Counted from the stretch's first letter, positions 7,827-15,222 are shown. The stretch: 19,245 nucleotides of DNA from an uncultured Actinomycetes bacterium (GCA_946481495.1 CAMLNW010000017.1:1-19245); one strand, 5' to 3'. Notes: generated from the letters alone by a model not told the origin. Numbers and translations: made by a program.

Positions 7827-9776
7827 ATGGAGCTGACGGAGGGACAGCGCCGCGCACTAGGGGCGATCTGCGACACGGTCTGCCCGGGCGGCGACGGCCT
7901 GCCCTCGGCGAGCGAGCTCGGTGTCCCGGAGGCGCTGCTCGAGGCGATCGACCGCAACCCGCGCGCGTCGGAGCGGCGCCAGCTCGCCCAGCTGCTGTCG
8001 CTGTGGGACAGCCAGCCGCTGACCGCGCTCGGCGGCGGCGGCTGGAAGCGGTTCTCCGAGCTTCCCCAGGACGCGCGCGAGCGGGTCCTGCTGTCCTGGT
8101 GCGACTCGCGGCTGCCACAACGGCGTGCGGCCTTCCAGGCGCTCTGCAAGGGGACGCGGCTCTTCTACTGGATGTTGCCGGCGACTGACGGCGGTCCGAG
8201 CCCGGCGTGGGGCGAGATCGGCTACCCGGGCCCACTGGGGCCCAACGTGGCCGCGCCGGCGAAGACGATCGTGCCGCTGGCCGTCGAGGGCGATGTCCAG
8301 CTCGACTGCGACGTGGTCGTCGTGGGATCGGGCGCGGGTGGTGGCACCGCGGCCGGCGTGCTGGCGGCGGCCGGGCTCGACGTCGTCGTGATCGAGGCCG
8401 GCGGCTACTACGACGACGCCGACTTCGACGGCTCCGAGCTGAACGCGATCCGCACGATGTACGCCGGCGCGCCGACCGCGAGCGCCGACCAGAGCCTGTC
8501 GCTGCTCGCCGGCGCCTGCCTCGGCGGCGGGACCGTCGTCAACTACTCGACGTCGTTTCGGACCCCGGACGCGATCCGCGCCGAGTGGGCAGGCCACGGC
8601 GTCCACGCCTTCGCCGATCGCGACTTCGACGCCAGCCTCGACGCGGTCTGCGAGCGGCTCGGCGTCAACCACGAGCACTCGTCGCCGTCATCGCGCGACC
8701 GCACGATGCGCGACGGCTGCATGGCGCTCGGCTGGCACATTGACGCGATGCCGCGCGACGTGCGCGGCTGCGACCAGGGCGAGATCTGCGGCTACTGCCC
8801 GTTCGGCTGCCGGCTCGGGGCGAAGCAGTCGACGGTCAAGACCTGGCTCGCCGACGCCCACGCGACAGGAACGCGGATCCTCGTCGGGACCAAGGTGCGC
8901 GAGGTGGTCGTGGAGAACGGTGCGGCGCGCGGGGTGGAGGCCGTCACCGACGTCGGTGACCGCGTCACGGTCCGAGCTCGCGCTGTTGTCGCGGCCTGTG
9001 GCGCGATTCAGACGCCGGCGCTGTTGAGCCGCTCGGGCCTGCGCAACCGCAACGTCGGCAAGCACCTCCACCTCCATCCCGTGACCGTCGCCTGGGGCCT
9101 GTTCGACGACGAGCTGCGGCCCTGGGAGGGGGCGATGCAGGCGCTCTACTCCGACCAGCACGCCAATCTCGAGGGTGGCTACGGCGTCAAGTACGAGACG
9201 GCCGCTATGCACCCGCACGTCGTCAACGGCTTCTGGCCGTGGCGCGGCGGCCGCGGCCACCACGAGCTGATGCGCGCGCTGCCGAACGCCGCCGGCATCG
9301 GGGCGCTGCTGCGCGACCGCGACGCCGGTGAGGTGCGAGTCGGCCGCGACGGCGAGCCGGTCGTCCGCTACCGCCTGTCCGGCTTCGACCGCGACAACCT
9401 CCGCACCGGACTCGACGGCGCCGCCCAGATCCTGGAGGCGGCGGGCGCCAAGCGGATTTTCAGCTCGCATGTAGATTGGGTCTCCTACGACCCGGGCGTC
9501 GACGGCGACCGCCACCGTTTCATGCGTGATGCCGACCGCTGCGGATGGGGCTCCGGCCAGGTGGCGATGGCCTCCTTCCACATCATGGGCACCGCGCGGA
9601 TGGGCGGCACGCCATCGACCTCCGCTTGCACGCCGGCCGGCGAGACCTGGGACGTGCGCGACCTCGTCGTCTGCGACGCCTCCGCCTTCCCGAGCGCCTC
9701 CGGCGTCAACCCGATGGTCTCGATCGAGGCGATCGCCCATATGAACGCATCAGCCCTCGCCGCCCGGCTAGCCTGA
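7827..9776 (+). CDS. GMC-family flavoprotein, long-chain alcohol oxidase/dehydrogenase type
   Basis: The 649-residue product has an N-terminal helical region of about 130 residues starting LTEGQRRALGAICDTVCPG, as in fatty-alcohol oxidases. The FAD-binding fold follows, with VVVGSGAGGGTAAGVLAAAG near 163-182. A cysteine segment GYCPFGCRLGAKQST lies at 322-336, with Cys315, 321, 324 and 328. The C-terminal catalytic part has FHIMGTARMGG with His585 and SGVNPMVSIEAIAHMN with Asn628, the expected GMC His/Asn pair. No signal peptide or membrane segment is visible. The likely reaction is FAD-dependent oxidation of a long-chain or sterol-like alcohol, but the substrate and electron acceptor are not shown by sequence. 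It follows the SPFH gene by four bases and precedes ffh by four. Confidence 0.85.
   Translation: MELTEGQRRALGAICDTVCPGGDGLPSASELGVPEALLEAIDRNPRASERRQLAQLLSLWDSQPLTALGGGGWKRFSELPQDARERVLLSWCDSRLPQRRAAFQALCKGTRLFYWMLPATDGGPSPAWGEIGYPGPLGPNVAAPAKTIVPLAVEGDVQLDCDVVVVGSGAGGGTAAGVLAAAGLDVVVIEAGGYYDDADFDGSELNAIRTMYAGAPTASADQSLSLLAGACLGGGTVVNYSTSFRTPDAIRAEWAGHGVHAFADRDFDASLDAVCERLGVNHEHSSPSSRDRTMRDGCMALGWHIDAMPRDVRGCDQGEICGYCPFGCRLGAKQSTVKTWLADAHATGTRILVGTKVREVVVENGAARGVEAVTDVGDRVTVRARAVVAACGAIQTPALLSRSGLRNRNVGKHLHLHPVTVAWGLFDDELRPWEGAMQALYSDQHANLEGGYGVKYETAAMHPHVVNGFWPWRGGRGHHELMRALPNAAGIGALLRDRDAGEVRVGRDGEPVVRYRLSGFDRDNLRTGLDGAAQILEAAGAKRIFSSHVDWVSYDPGVDGDRHRFMRDADRCGWGSGQVAMASFHIMGTARMGGTPSTSACTPAGETWDVRDLVVCDASAFPSASGVNPMVSIEAIAHMNASALAARLA
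9769..9774 (+). promoter_or_regulatory. -10 element for leaderless ffh transcript
   Basis: TAGCCT lies six bases before the ffh GTG at 9781, the same geometry as at the NfeD gene. It overlaps the last codons of the GMC gene and no ribosome binding site is present. No good -35 is visible. Confidence 0.35.
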
Positions 9777-9780
9777 CTAC

Positions 9781-11109
9781 GTGTTCGACACACTCGCTGA
9801 CCGACTCCAGGGCGCGCTCGGCGACGTCCGCTCGCGCGGTGCCCTGACCGAGGACGACGTCGCCAAGGCCATGCGCCAGGTGCGGCTGGCGCTGCTCGAG
9901 GCCGACGTCAACTTCAAGGTCGTCAAGCAGTTCACGAGCGCGGTCAAGGAGCGGGCGACCGGCTCCGACGTCCTCGACTCGCTCAACCCCGGCCAACAGG
10001 TCGTCAAGGTCGTTGCCGACGAGCTGACCGAGCTAATGGGCGGCTCCGGCCGCGACCTCGTCTTCTCGAAGAGCGGCCCGACGGTCATCCTGATGGCCGG
10101 CCTCCAGGGCTCGGGCAAGACGACGGCCTGCGGCAAGCTCGCCCGCCACCTCAAGGAGGAGAAGGGGCTCGACGTCGCGCTCGCCGCCTGCGACCTCCAG
10201 CGCCCGGCTGCGGTCGACCAGCTGATCACCGTCGGCGGTCGCGCCGGCGCGACCGTCTACGAGCAAGGCACCAGCCGCGATCCGGTCGACGTCGCCGAGT
10301 GGGCGCTCGGCCAGGCGCGCGCCGACAAGCGCGACGTGCTGATCGTCGACACCGCCGGCCGCCTGCACGTCGACGCCGAGCTGATGGGCCAGCTCAGCGA
10401 GATCAAGAAGCGCACCAAGCCCCACGACGTGCTGCTGGTCGTCGACGCGATGACCGGCCAGGACGCTGTGAACGTCGCCGAGGCGTTCGCCGACGCGACG
10501 GCGTTCGACGGCGTGATGCTCAGCAAACTCGACGGCGACGCGCGCGGCGGCGCTGCGCTGTCGGTCAAGGCGATCACCGGCAAGCCGATCCTCTACGCCT
10601 CGACCGGCGAGAAGCTCGACGCCTTCGAGCGCTTCCACCCCGATCGGATGGCCCAGCGGATCCTCGGCATGGGCGACGTGATGACGCTGATCGAGAAGGC
10701 CGAGGCGCGGATCGACGAGCGCCAGGCCCAGGACCTCGAGCGCAAGATCCGCAAGAACCAGTTCACTCTCGACGACTTCCTCGAGCAGATGCAGCAGGTG
10801 CGCAGCATGGGCCCGCTGCAGAGCATCCTCAAGATGCTGCCGGGTGTGGGCCAGCAGCTCAACGGCCTGAAGGTCGACGACAAGGAGCTCGACCGGCTGC
10901 AGGCGATCATCACCTCGATGACGCCGGCCGAGCGCGCGAACCCGAAGATCATCGACGGGTCGCGTCGCCGGCGGATCGCGCGCGGATCGGGAACCAACGT
11001 CCAGGCGGTCTCGAATCTCGTCAAGCAGTTCGCCCAGATGCAGAAGCTGATGCGCCAGATGGCACGCGGCAAGATGCCCTCGCTGGCGCAGATCGCCTCG
11101 GGCCGCTAA
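9781..11109 (+). CDS. ffh: Signal recognition particle protein Ffh (SRP54)
   Basis: Ffh binds 4.5S RNA and signal sequences of nascent membrane and exported proteins, and hands them to FtsY through paired GTPase activity. The 442 residues show an N domain (1-90), then the G domain with GLQGSGKTT at 107-115, DTAGR at 190-194 and SKLDG at 248-252. The Met-rich M domain (about 300-442) includes [13 protein letters not shown], the RNA-binding [11 protein letters not shown] at 394-404 and [17 protein letters not shown]. The length is typical. GTG at 9781 gives the family start [10 protein letters not shown]. It sits just after a metabolic gene and 49 bases before rpsP. Confidence 0.98.
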   Translation: MFDTLADRLQGALGDVRSRGALTEDDVAKAMRQVRLALLEADVNFKVVKQFTSAVKERATGSDVLDSLNPGQQVVKVVADELTELMGGSGRDLVFSKSGPTVILMAGLQGSGKTTACGKLARHLKEEKGLDVALAACDLQRPAAVDQLITVGGRAGATVYEQGTSRDPVDVAEWALGQARADKRDVLIVDTAGRLHVDAELMGQLSEIKKRTKPHDVLLVVDAMTGQDAVNVAEAFADATAFDGVMLSKLDGDARGGAALSVKAITGKPILYASTGEKLDAFERFHPDRMAQRILGMGDVMTLIEKAEARIDERQAQDLERKIRKNQFTLDDFLEQMQQVRSMGPLQSILKMLPGVGQQLNGLKVDDKELDRLQAIITSMTPAERANPKIIDGSRRRRIARGSGTNVQAVSNLVKQFAQMQKLMRQMARGKMPSLAQIASGR

Positions 11110-11112
11110 CGT
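11107..11112 (+). promoter_or_regulatory. Possible -10 element ahead of rpsP
   Basis: TAACGT overlaps the ffh TAA stop and would give a leader of about 40 bases before the rpsP TTG. A stop codon automatically supplies TA, and no -35 is seen, so support is weak. Confidence 0.2.
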
Positions 11113-11158
11113 TCCCGGGCCGCAGCAGCAGTATCCAACCCCGATTAGAGAAGAGACC

Positions 11159-11641
11159 TTGGCCGTAAAAGTCAGGCTGACCCGCGTCGGCTCCAAGAAG
11201 AACCCGATCTGGCGAGTAGTTGTCGCCGACGGCCGCTCGCCGCGCGACGGTCGCACGATCGAGACGATCGGGCACTACAACCCGCAGACGCAGCCGTCGC
11301 GGATCGAGATCGATCGCGAGCGCTTGCAGCACTGGCTCGACCGCGGCGCACAGCCGAGCAACACGGTCAAGAAGCTGATCCGCGCCGAGAACACCGGCTA
11401 CGAGATGCCCGCCCGCGAGGCGCCGACCCCGGTCGCGACGCCGCCCAAGCCGAAGGCCGAGCCGGTCGCCGAGGCCGCACCGGCTGAGGCAGACGTATCC
11501 GCTGAGCCAGAGGCTGTCGAGACGCCCGAGGCCGAGGCCCCCGCGGACGCAGAGGCAGCAGCCGAGGCTGACACGCCTGCTGAGGACGCGCCCGCCCAGG
11601 CCGACACGCCCGCCGAGGGCGACTCCAGCGACGACTCCTAG
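11159..11641 (+). CDS. rpsP: 30S ribosomal protein S16 with acidic C-terminal tail
   Basis: S16 is an assembly protein of the small subunit. Residues 1-82 are a standard S16 domain: [20 protein letters not shown], then [14 protein letters not shown] and [20 protein letters not shown]. Residues from about 86 to 160 form an extra low-complexity tail of Ala, Glu, Pro and Asp ending GDSSDDS, which roughly doubles the usual length and is predicted to be disordered and strongly acidic. The TTG at 11159 is the only start giving the MAVKVRL N-terminus. The leader contains only weak purine runs (AGAGAAGAGA). rpsP opens the rpsP-khpA-rimM-trmD-rplS group. Confidence 0.96.
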   Translation: MAVKVRLTRVGSKKNPIWRVVVADGRSPRDGRTIETIGHYNPQTQPSRIEIDRERLQHWLDRGAQPSNTVKKLIRAENTGYEMPAREAPTPVATPPKPKAEPVAEAAPAEADVSAEPEAVETPEAEAPADAEAAAEADTPAEDAPAQADTPAEGDSSDDS

Positions 11642-11649
11642 CTGCTCGC

Positions 11650-11889
11650 ATGGAGGAGCTGCTCGCCTATCTGGCTCGCGCTCTCGTCGACGACCCCGAC
11701 TCGGTGTCCGTCGACTCGTTCGAAGAGGAGGACGGCACGATCGTCCTCGAGCTGCACGCCCCGCCCGATGAGGCCGGCCGGCTGATTGGCCGTCGCGGGC
11801 GGACGATCTCAGCGCTGCGCACCGTCCTCAAGGCGAGCGCCACCCGGCGCGACAAGCGCGTCCTGATCGACGTCGTCGACGCCGTCTGA
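11650..11889 (+). CDS. khpA: KH-domain RNA-binding protein KhpA (YlqC)
   Basis: This 79-residue single-domain protein carries a KH fold with the RNA-binding GRRG loop at 47-50 in RLIGRRGRTISALRTVL. The N-terminus MEELLAYLARALVDDPDSV is typical of KhpA, which in other bacteria pairs with KhpB and binds many RNAs. The position between rpsP and rimM is the conserved location of this gene and strengthens the call. It begins eight bases after rpsP and ends five bases before rimM. Confidence 0.93.
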   Translation: MEELLAYLARALVDDPDSVSVDSFEEEDGTIVLELHAPPDEAGRLIGRRGRTISALRTVLKASATRRDKRVLIDVVDAV

Positions 11890-11894
11890 CCGCC

Positions 11895-12368
11895 GTGGCG
11901 ACCGAGACGCGCCTGGTGACGGCCGGAGTCGTCGGCCGGACGCACAGCCTCGACGGCAGCTTTCACGTCGAGCGCCCGGACCACCCGCTCGAGCGCGACA
12001 CGGTCGTCCAGGTCGACGGCCGCGAGCGCACCGTCGTGCGGCGGGCGGGGACGGATAGCAAGCCGCTCATACGGCTCACGGGCGTCGAAAGCCGAGAGGC
12101 CGCCGCCGAGTTGCGTGGCAAGCTGCTGCTCGTCGAAGCCTCGCTGGCCGAGGGGGAGTGGCTCGCCGAGGATCTCGTCGGCTGCCGCGTCGAAGGGCTC
12201 GGCGCCGTCGTCCGGGTCATCGACGCTCCCTCCTGCGACCTGCTCGAGCTCGAGGGGGGCGAGCTCGTGCCGCTGATCTCCGACGCCGTCCACGCCGTCG
12301 ATCTCGACGCGCGGACGATCGAGATCGATCGCCGATTCCTCCGTCTCGAAACGGAGGAGGGCAAGTGA
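11895..12368 (+). CDS. rimM: Ribosome maturation factor RimM
   Basis: RimM helps mature the 30S head and binds S19. The 157-residue protein has the N-terminal beta-barrel with GVVGRTHSLDGSFHVERP (about 11-28) and LIRLTGVESREAAAELRGKLL, followed by a C-terminal PRC-barrel with DLVGCRVEGLGAVVRVID and a closing RFLRLETEEGK. It is slightly shorter than the usual 165-180 residues. GTG at 11895 is used. The stop overlaps the trmD GTG in a GTGA arrangement, implying translational coupling; these two genes are adjacent in most bacteria. Confidence 0.94.
   Translation: MATETRLVTAGVVGRTHSLDGSFHVERPDHPLERDTVVQVDGRERTVVRRAGTDSKPLIRLTGVESREAAAELRGKLLLVEASLAEGEWLAEDLVGCRVEGLGAVVRVIDAPSCDLLELEGGELVPLISDAVHAVDLDARTIEIDRRFLRLETEEGK
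12355..12360 (+). promoter_or_regulatory. Ribosome binding site for trmD
   Basis: AGGAGG within the repeated GGAGGAGGG lies four bases before the GTG at 12365. It selects this start over longer upstream extensions in the same frame. Confidence 0.8.
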
Positions 12369-13036
12369 ACATCGACGTCTTCACGCTCTTTCCAGCCTGG
12401 TTCAACTGGTATCTCGAACAGCGTCACGTGCGCAATGCGCTCGACCTCGGTCACCGGCTCGAGACCGTCGACCTGCGCGCCACGACGCCGCTGAGCGCCG
12501 GACAGGTCGACGACACGCCCTACGGCGGCGGTGCCGGGATGGTCATCCGCGTTGACGTCGTCGAGGCGGCGCTCGCCACCCGCTGGGACGCCGACCCGGT
12601 CGACGGCCGCGCCGGCCGGCGAGTGATCGCGCTTGCGGCGGGCGGCCGCCAGCTCGACGAGCAGCTCGTCAACGAGCTCGCCGCCGAGGAGGAGATCGCG
12701 CTGCTCTGCGGCCGCTACGAGGGCTTCGACGAGCGCGTCAACGAGCATCTCGCGACCGACGTGGTGTCGATCGGGCCGTACGTGCTCGCCGGCGGCGAGC
12801 TCGCGGCGATGGTCGTCTGCGACACGATCCTGCGCAAGCTTCCCGGGACGCTCGGCCACTCCGACAGCGCGCTCGAAGAGTCGTTCTCGGCGGCGCTGGG
12901 CGGCGCGCCCGAGTATCCGCACTACACGCGACCGGCGCAATGGCGTGGCCACGAAGTCCCAGAAGTGCTGCGATCCGGCGACCACGGCAAGGTCCGTGAG
13001 TGGCGCGCAGAGCAGAGCCGGCGCCGGCTCCGCTAG
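12365..13036 (+). CDS. trmD: tRNA (guanine-37-N1)-methyltransferase TrmD
   Basis: TrmD methylates G37 next to the anticodon in tRNAs reading CNN codons, using S-adenosylmethionine, and so prevents frameshifting. The 223-residue protein has the SPOUT trefoil-knot motifs: TPYGGGAGMVIR at 51-62, LLCGRYEGFDERV at 113-125 and SIGPYVLAGGEL at 135-146. Arg157 is conserved. The position of the E. coli catalytic Asp169 is Glu172 in ALEESF; I believe Glu occurs there in other TrmD proteins. The segment PHYTRPAQWRGHEVPEVL is also typical. The C-terminus ends soon after GDHGKVREWR, shorter than in E. coli. The frame is open upstream to 12158, but that overlaps rimM and is not coding. Confidence 0.96.
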   Translation: MNIDVFTLFPAWFNWYLEQRHVRNALDLGHRLETVDLRATTPLSAGQVDDTPYGGGAGMVIRVDVVEAALATRWDADPVDGRAGRRVIALAAGGRQLDEQLVNELAAEEEIALLCGRYEGFDERVNEHLATDVVSIGPYVLAGGELAAMVVCDTILRKLPGTLGHSDSALEESFSAALGGAPEYPHYTRPAQWRGHEVPEVLRSGDHGKVREWRAEQSRRRLR

Positions 13037-13039
13037 GAT
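13034..13039 (+). promoter_or_regulatory. Possible -10 element for rplS
   Basis: TAGGAT, identical to the hexamer before the NfeD gene, overlaps the trmD TAG stop. A transcript from it would start near 13046, just before the hairpin at 13048-13073. No -35 is evident. Confidence 0.3.
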
Positions 13040-13047
13040 GCGCCGTC

Positions 13048-13078
13048 GCGCGAAGCACCGATGGTGCTCGCGCCTTTT
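13048..13078 (+). terminator. Hairpin plus T-run between trmD and rplS (terminator, attenuator or L19 leader)
   Basis: Bases 13048-13052 pair with 13069-13073 and 13054-13059 pair with 13063-13068. This gives an 11-base-pair stem with one bulged A at 13053 and a GAT loop, followed by C and TTTT at 13075-13078. The shape is that of an intrinsic terminator. It lies only seven bases before the rplS ATG, so it may instead be an attenuator or regulatory leader. Confidence 0.6.
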
Positions 13079-13084
13079 CATGCC

Positions 13085-13729
13085 ATGAGCGGAGTCATCG
13101 AAACCATCGAGCGGTCGCAGCTGCGGCGCGTGCCCAAGTTCCAGGCGGGCGACCGTCTGCGCGTCCACTTCCAGGTCGTCGAGGGCACCCGCAAGCGCAC
13201 CCAGGTCTTCGAGGGCGTCGTCATCAAGCGCCAGGGCAGCGGCGCACGCGAGACGTTCACCGTCCGCAAGCAGTCCTTCGGCGTTGGCGTCGAGCGCACG
13301 TTCCCGGTCCACTCGCCAAAGATCGAGCAGATCGAGGTCGCCGCTCGCGGCGACGTCCGGCGCGCCAAGCTCTACTACCTGCGCGACCGCATCGGTCGCA
13401 GCGCCCGCGTCCGCGAGCGCCGCTTCGGCCGCGACGACGACGAGCTCGAGGGCGTCATGCCGCCACCCGAGACCGACGCGATCGTCGACACGCCAGAGCC
13501 CGAGGCTCCAGAGGCCGTCGAGGAGCAGGCTCCTGAGGCCGAGGCCCCCGAGACGGAGGCCAGCGCCACCGAGGCTGAGCCGGTCGAGGCTCCTGACACG
13601 GCGTCCGAGGAGCCGGCCGCCGAGGCCGAGGCAGAGCCCGCCGCCGAGGCTGAGGCCGACGAGGCGCCTGTCGCCGAGCCCGACGCAGACGGCGACGACG
13701 CCGAGTCCGGCAACAAGTCGGACTCCTGA
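13085..13729 (+). CDS. rplS: 50S ribosomal protein L19 with acidic C-terminal tail
   Basis: L19 sits at the interface of the ribosomal subunits. Residues 1-113 are a normal L19 domain: [51 protein letters not shown] and the basic end [22 protein letters not shown]. From about 117 to 214 there is an extra tail of Ala, Glu, Pro and Asp with almost no basic residues, ending SGNKSDS. The start at 13085 gives the family N-terminus; the in-frame ATG at 13061 lies in the hairpin loop and is rejected. No ribosome binding site lies between hairpin and ATG. It precedes lepB by 22 bases. Confidence 0.96.
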   Translation: MSGVIETIERSQLRRVPKFQAGDRLRVHFQVVEGTRKRTQVFEGVVIKRQGSGARETFTVRKQSFGVGVERTFPVHSPKIEQIEVAARGDVRRAKLYYLRDRIGRSARVRERRFGRDDDELEGVMPPPETDAIVDTPEPEAPEAVEEQAPEAEAPETEASATEAEPVEAPDTASEEPAAEAEAEPAAEAEADEAPVAEPDADGDDAESGNKSDS

Positions 13730-13742
13730 CGGACGACGGGCC

Positions 13743-13748
13743 GGAGGG
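13743..13748 (+). promoter_or_regulatory. Ribosome binding site for lepB
   Basis: GGAGGG lies three bases before the GTG at 13752 (its GGAG core five bases before) and decides that start. Confidence 0.65.
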
Positions 13749-13751
13749 TTA

Positions 13752-14360
13752 GTGGCTCGGGATGGAAAGCAGAGCGCCGGCGGCTCACTGATCGAGCTGG
13801 TGGTGATTGTCGCTGTCGCGCTCGGTGTCGCGCTCGGCATCCAAGCCTTCCTCGTCAAGCCGTTCCGCATCCCGAGCGAGTCCATGGTGCCGACGCTCGA
13901 GATCGGTCAGCGCGTGCTCGTCAACCGCATCGGCGAGCACTTCGGCGACCCAGAGCGCGGCGACGTGATGGTCTTCAAGCCGCCGAAGGGCGCCGACGAC
14001 AACATGTGCGGCGTCAGTCACCCGGCCGAGCAGCCCTGCCCGCGCTCGACCCCCGGCAAGTCCGAGACCAACTTCATCAAGCGCGTCGTCGGCCTGCCCG
14101 GCGAGCGGCTGTCGGTCAGAGCGGGCCGGGTCTACATCAACGGCAAACTGCAGAAGGAGCCGTTCATCAGGCCCGACGCGCAGTGCGCGCTCTGCAACAT
14201 GCCCGACCCGATCGTCATCCCCGCAGGCCAGTACTACATGATGGGCGACAACCGCGGCGCAAGCGCAGACAGCCGCGAGTGGGGTCCCGTGCCGAAGGAC
14301 AACTTCATCGGCAATGCCTTCGCCACATACTGGCCACCCTCAAAATGGGGCGGCCTCTAA
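13752..14360 (+). CDS. lepB: Signal peptidase I
   Basis: LepB removes signal peptides from exported proteins on the outer face of the membrane. The 202-residue product has one N-terminal membrane anchor (about 12-34). The catalytic Ser44 lies in PSESMVPTLE, the catalytic Lys110 in FIKRVVGLPGE, and the box E motif GDNRGASADSREWG is at 165-178. It shows an insertion after FKPPKG with Cys86 and Cys96 (MCGVSHPAEQPCP) and a second pair Cys145/Cys148 (QCALC). These could form disulfides outside the cell, which is inference. The GTG start is fixed by GGAGGG. The rplS-lepB-rnhB order is the usual actinobacterial one. Confidence 0.96.
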   Translation: MARDGKQSAGGSLIELVVIVAVALGVALGIQAFLVKPFRIPSESMVPTLEIGQRVLVNRIGEHFGDPERGDVMVFKPPKGADDNMCGVSHPAEQPCPRSTPGKSETNFIKRVVGLPGERLSVRAGRVYINGKLQKEPFIRPDAQCALCNMPDPIVIPAGQYYMMGDNRGASADSREWGPVPKDNFIGNAFATYWPPSKWGGL

Positions 14361-14393
14361 CGGCTGCGGAACGGCGCCTGACGGCACCTCCAG

Positions 14394-14423
14394 AGCCCTC
14401 GCGTGCGGAGCACGCCACGGGCT
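14394..14423 (+). terminator. Stem-loop after lepB, possible terminator
   Basis: GCGTGC (14401-14406) pairs with GCACGC (14410-14415) around a GGA loop. An outer AGCCC/GGGCT pair (14394-14398 and 14419-14423) extends it. No T-run follows, as is common in high-G+C bacteria. It lies within the 133-base gap between lepB and rnhB, which holds no other feature besides the rnhB promoter. Confidence 0.45.
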
Positions 14424-14479
14424 CAGGCGGTACCGGCAGGCTTGTTCCTCGCGCGTTAGAGAGCGTCGGCTGAGGGACG

Positions 14480-14485
14480 TATCAT
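14480..14485 (+). promoter_or_regulatory. -10 element for rnhB
   Basis: TATCAT lies eight bases before the GTG at 14494; a weak TTAGAG at 14456-14461 sits 18 bases upstream of it. The transcript would begin at or within a few bases of the start codon, with no room for a ribosome binding site. Confidence 0.4.
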
Positions 14486-14493
14486 CGGCCGAC

Positions 14494-15195
14494 GTGGGTG
14501 AGGCGAGCACAGCTGGGCCGCAGAGCAAGGCGGCGCGGAGGCGGAGGAGGAAAGCCGCGCACAGTGGGCGGCGGCTGTTCGCTTTTGACCGGGAGCTGGG
14601 TTCGCGGTTCGTGGCGGGTGCCGATGAGGCGGGGCGGGGCTGTCTGGCTGGTCCGCTGGTCGCGGCGGCGGTGCTATTCGACCTGGAGCGTTTGACGCTG
14701 GCCGACCGCCGTGCGCTGACGAAGCTCAACGATTCGAAGCAGCACAGCGAGGAGGCGCGTGAGGAGCTGTATCCGCTGGTGATGCGGGCGTGTACGCGGA
14801 CCGCGGTTGTCTCGCGGTCGGTGCGGGCGATCGACTCGCGTGGACTGCATGTGAGCAACCTCGATGCCCTGCGTGCCGCCCTGCGACGGGTTGCGGTGCC
14901 GGGGACGATCTGCCTCGTCGACGGTTTCCGCGTGCCGCCGTTCTAGCACGATCATCAGTCCGGGGTCGACGGTGACGCCCGTAGTGCGGCGATCGCCGCC
15001 GCATCGGTGCTCGCCAAGGTCAGTCGCGACCGCTACATGCGTCGTGCGGCAGAGCGCCACCCGGAGTGGGACTTCGCAGCGCACGTTGGCTACTCGACGC
15101 CAGATCATCGCGCTGCGATCGCCGCACACGGCGTCTCCCCACTGCACCGCATGTCGTTCAACTCGACTGCTTATCAGCAGCTCAGCCTGACCTAG
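14494..15195 (+). pseudogene. rnhB: Ribonuclease HII interrupted by an in-frame TAG
   Basis: RNase HII removes ribonucleotides from DNA. From GTG 14494, 150 codons encode a normal N-terminal part with GADEAGRG (Asp44, Glu45), KLNDSKQHSEEAREELY and LVDGFRVPPF (Asp143). TAG at 14944-14946 then stops translation. Without any frame change the family sequence resumes: [20 protein letters not shown], then [28 protein letters not shown] and [10 protein letters not shown], ending at TAG 15193-15195. The fourth catalytic Asp (position 161) is beyond the stop, so the truncated product should be inactive. One base change (for example from GAG, CAG or TGG) explains it; there is no other decay. It could be a recent null mutation or a sequencing error. 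TAG ends at least six other genes here, so recoding is unlikely. Confidence 0.85.
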
Positions 15196-15222
15196 GCGCG
15201 CCTGGCGGCGTCATCGGCCTCT

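Noticed and set aside
6767..8149. 460-codon minus-strand open frame over the SPFH and GMC genes
   Set aside because: It lacks recognisable motifs and runs antisense to two well-supported genes; the composition is that of a shadow frame.
12158..12364. Upstream extension of trmD overlapping rimM
   Set aside because: The AGGAGG site and the GTGA overlap fix the start at 12365, and the upstream frame has no family similarity.
12878..12880. TrmD Glu172 in place of the E. coli catalytic Asp169
   Set aside because: The change is conservative and I believe Glu occurs there in other TrmD proteins. All other motifs are intact, so it is not treated as an anomaly.
13061..13084. Earlier in-frame ATG for rplS at 13061
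   Set aside because: It falls in the hairpin loop and adds eight residues not seen in L19; 13085 gives the canonical start.
11963..13885. 640-codon minus-strand open frame over rimM, trmD, rplS and lepB
   Set aside because: It is antisense to four conserved genes. The repetitive Leu/Gly/Arg part comes from the reverse of the L19 acidic tail.
14944..14946. The rnhB TAG as a recoded sense codon
   Set aside because: TAG is the ordinary stop of rpmF, smc, the SPFH gene, rpsP, trmD and yraN here, and there is no nearby recoding signal or special tRNA.
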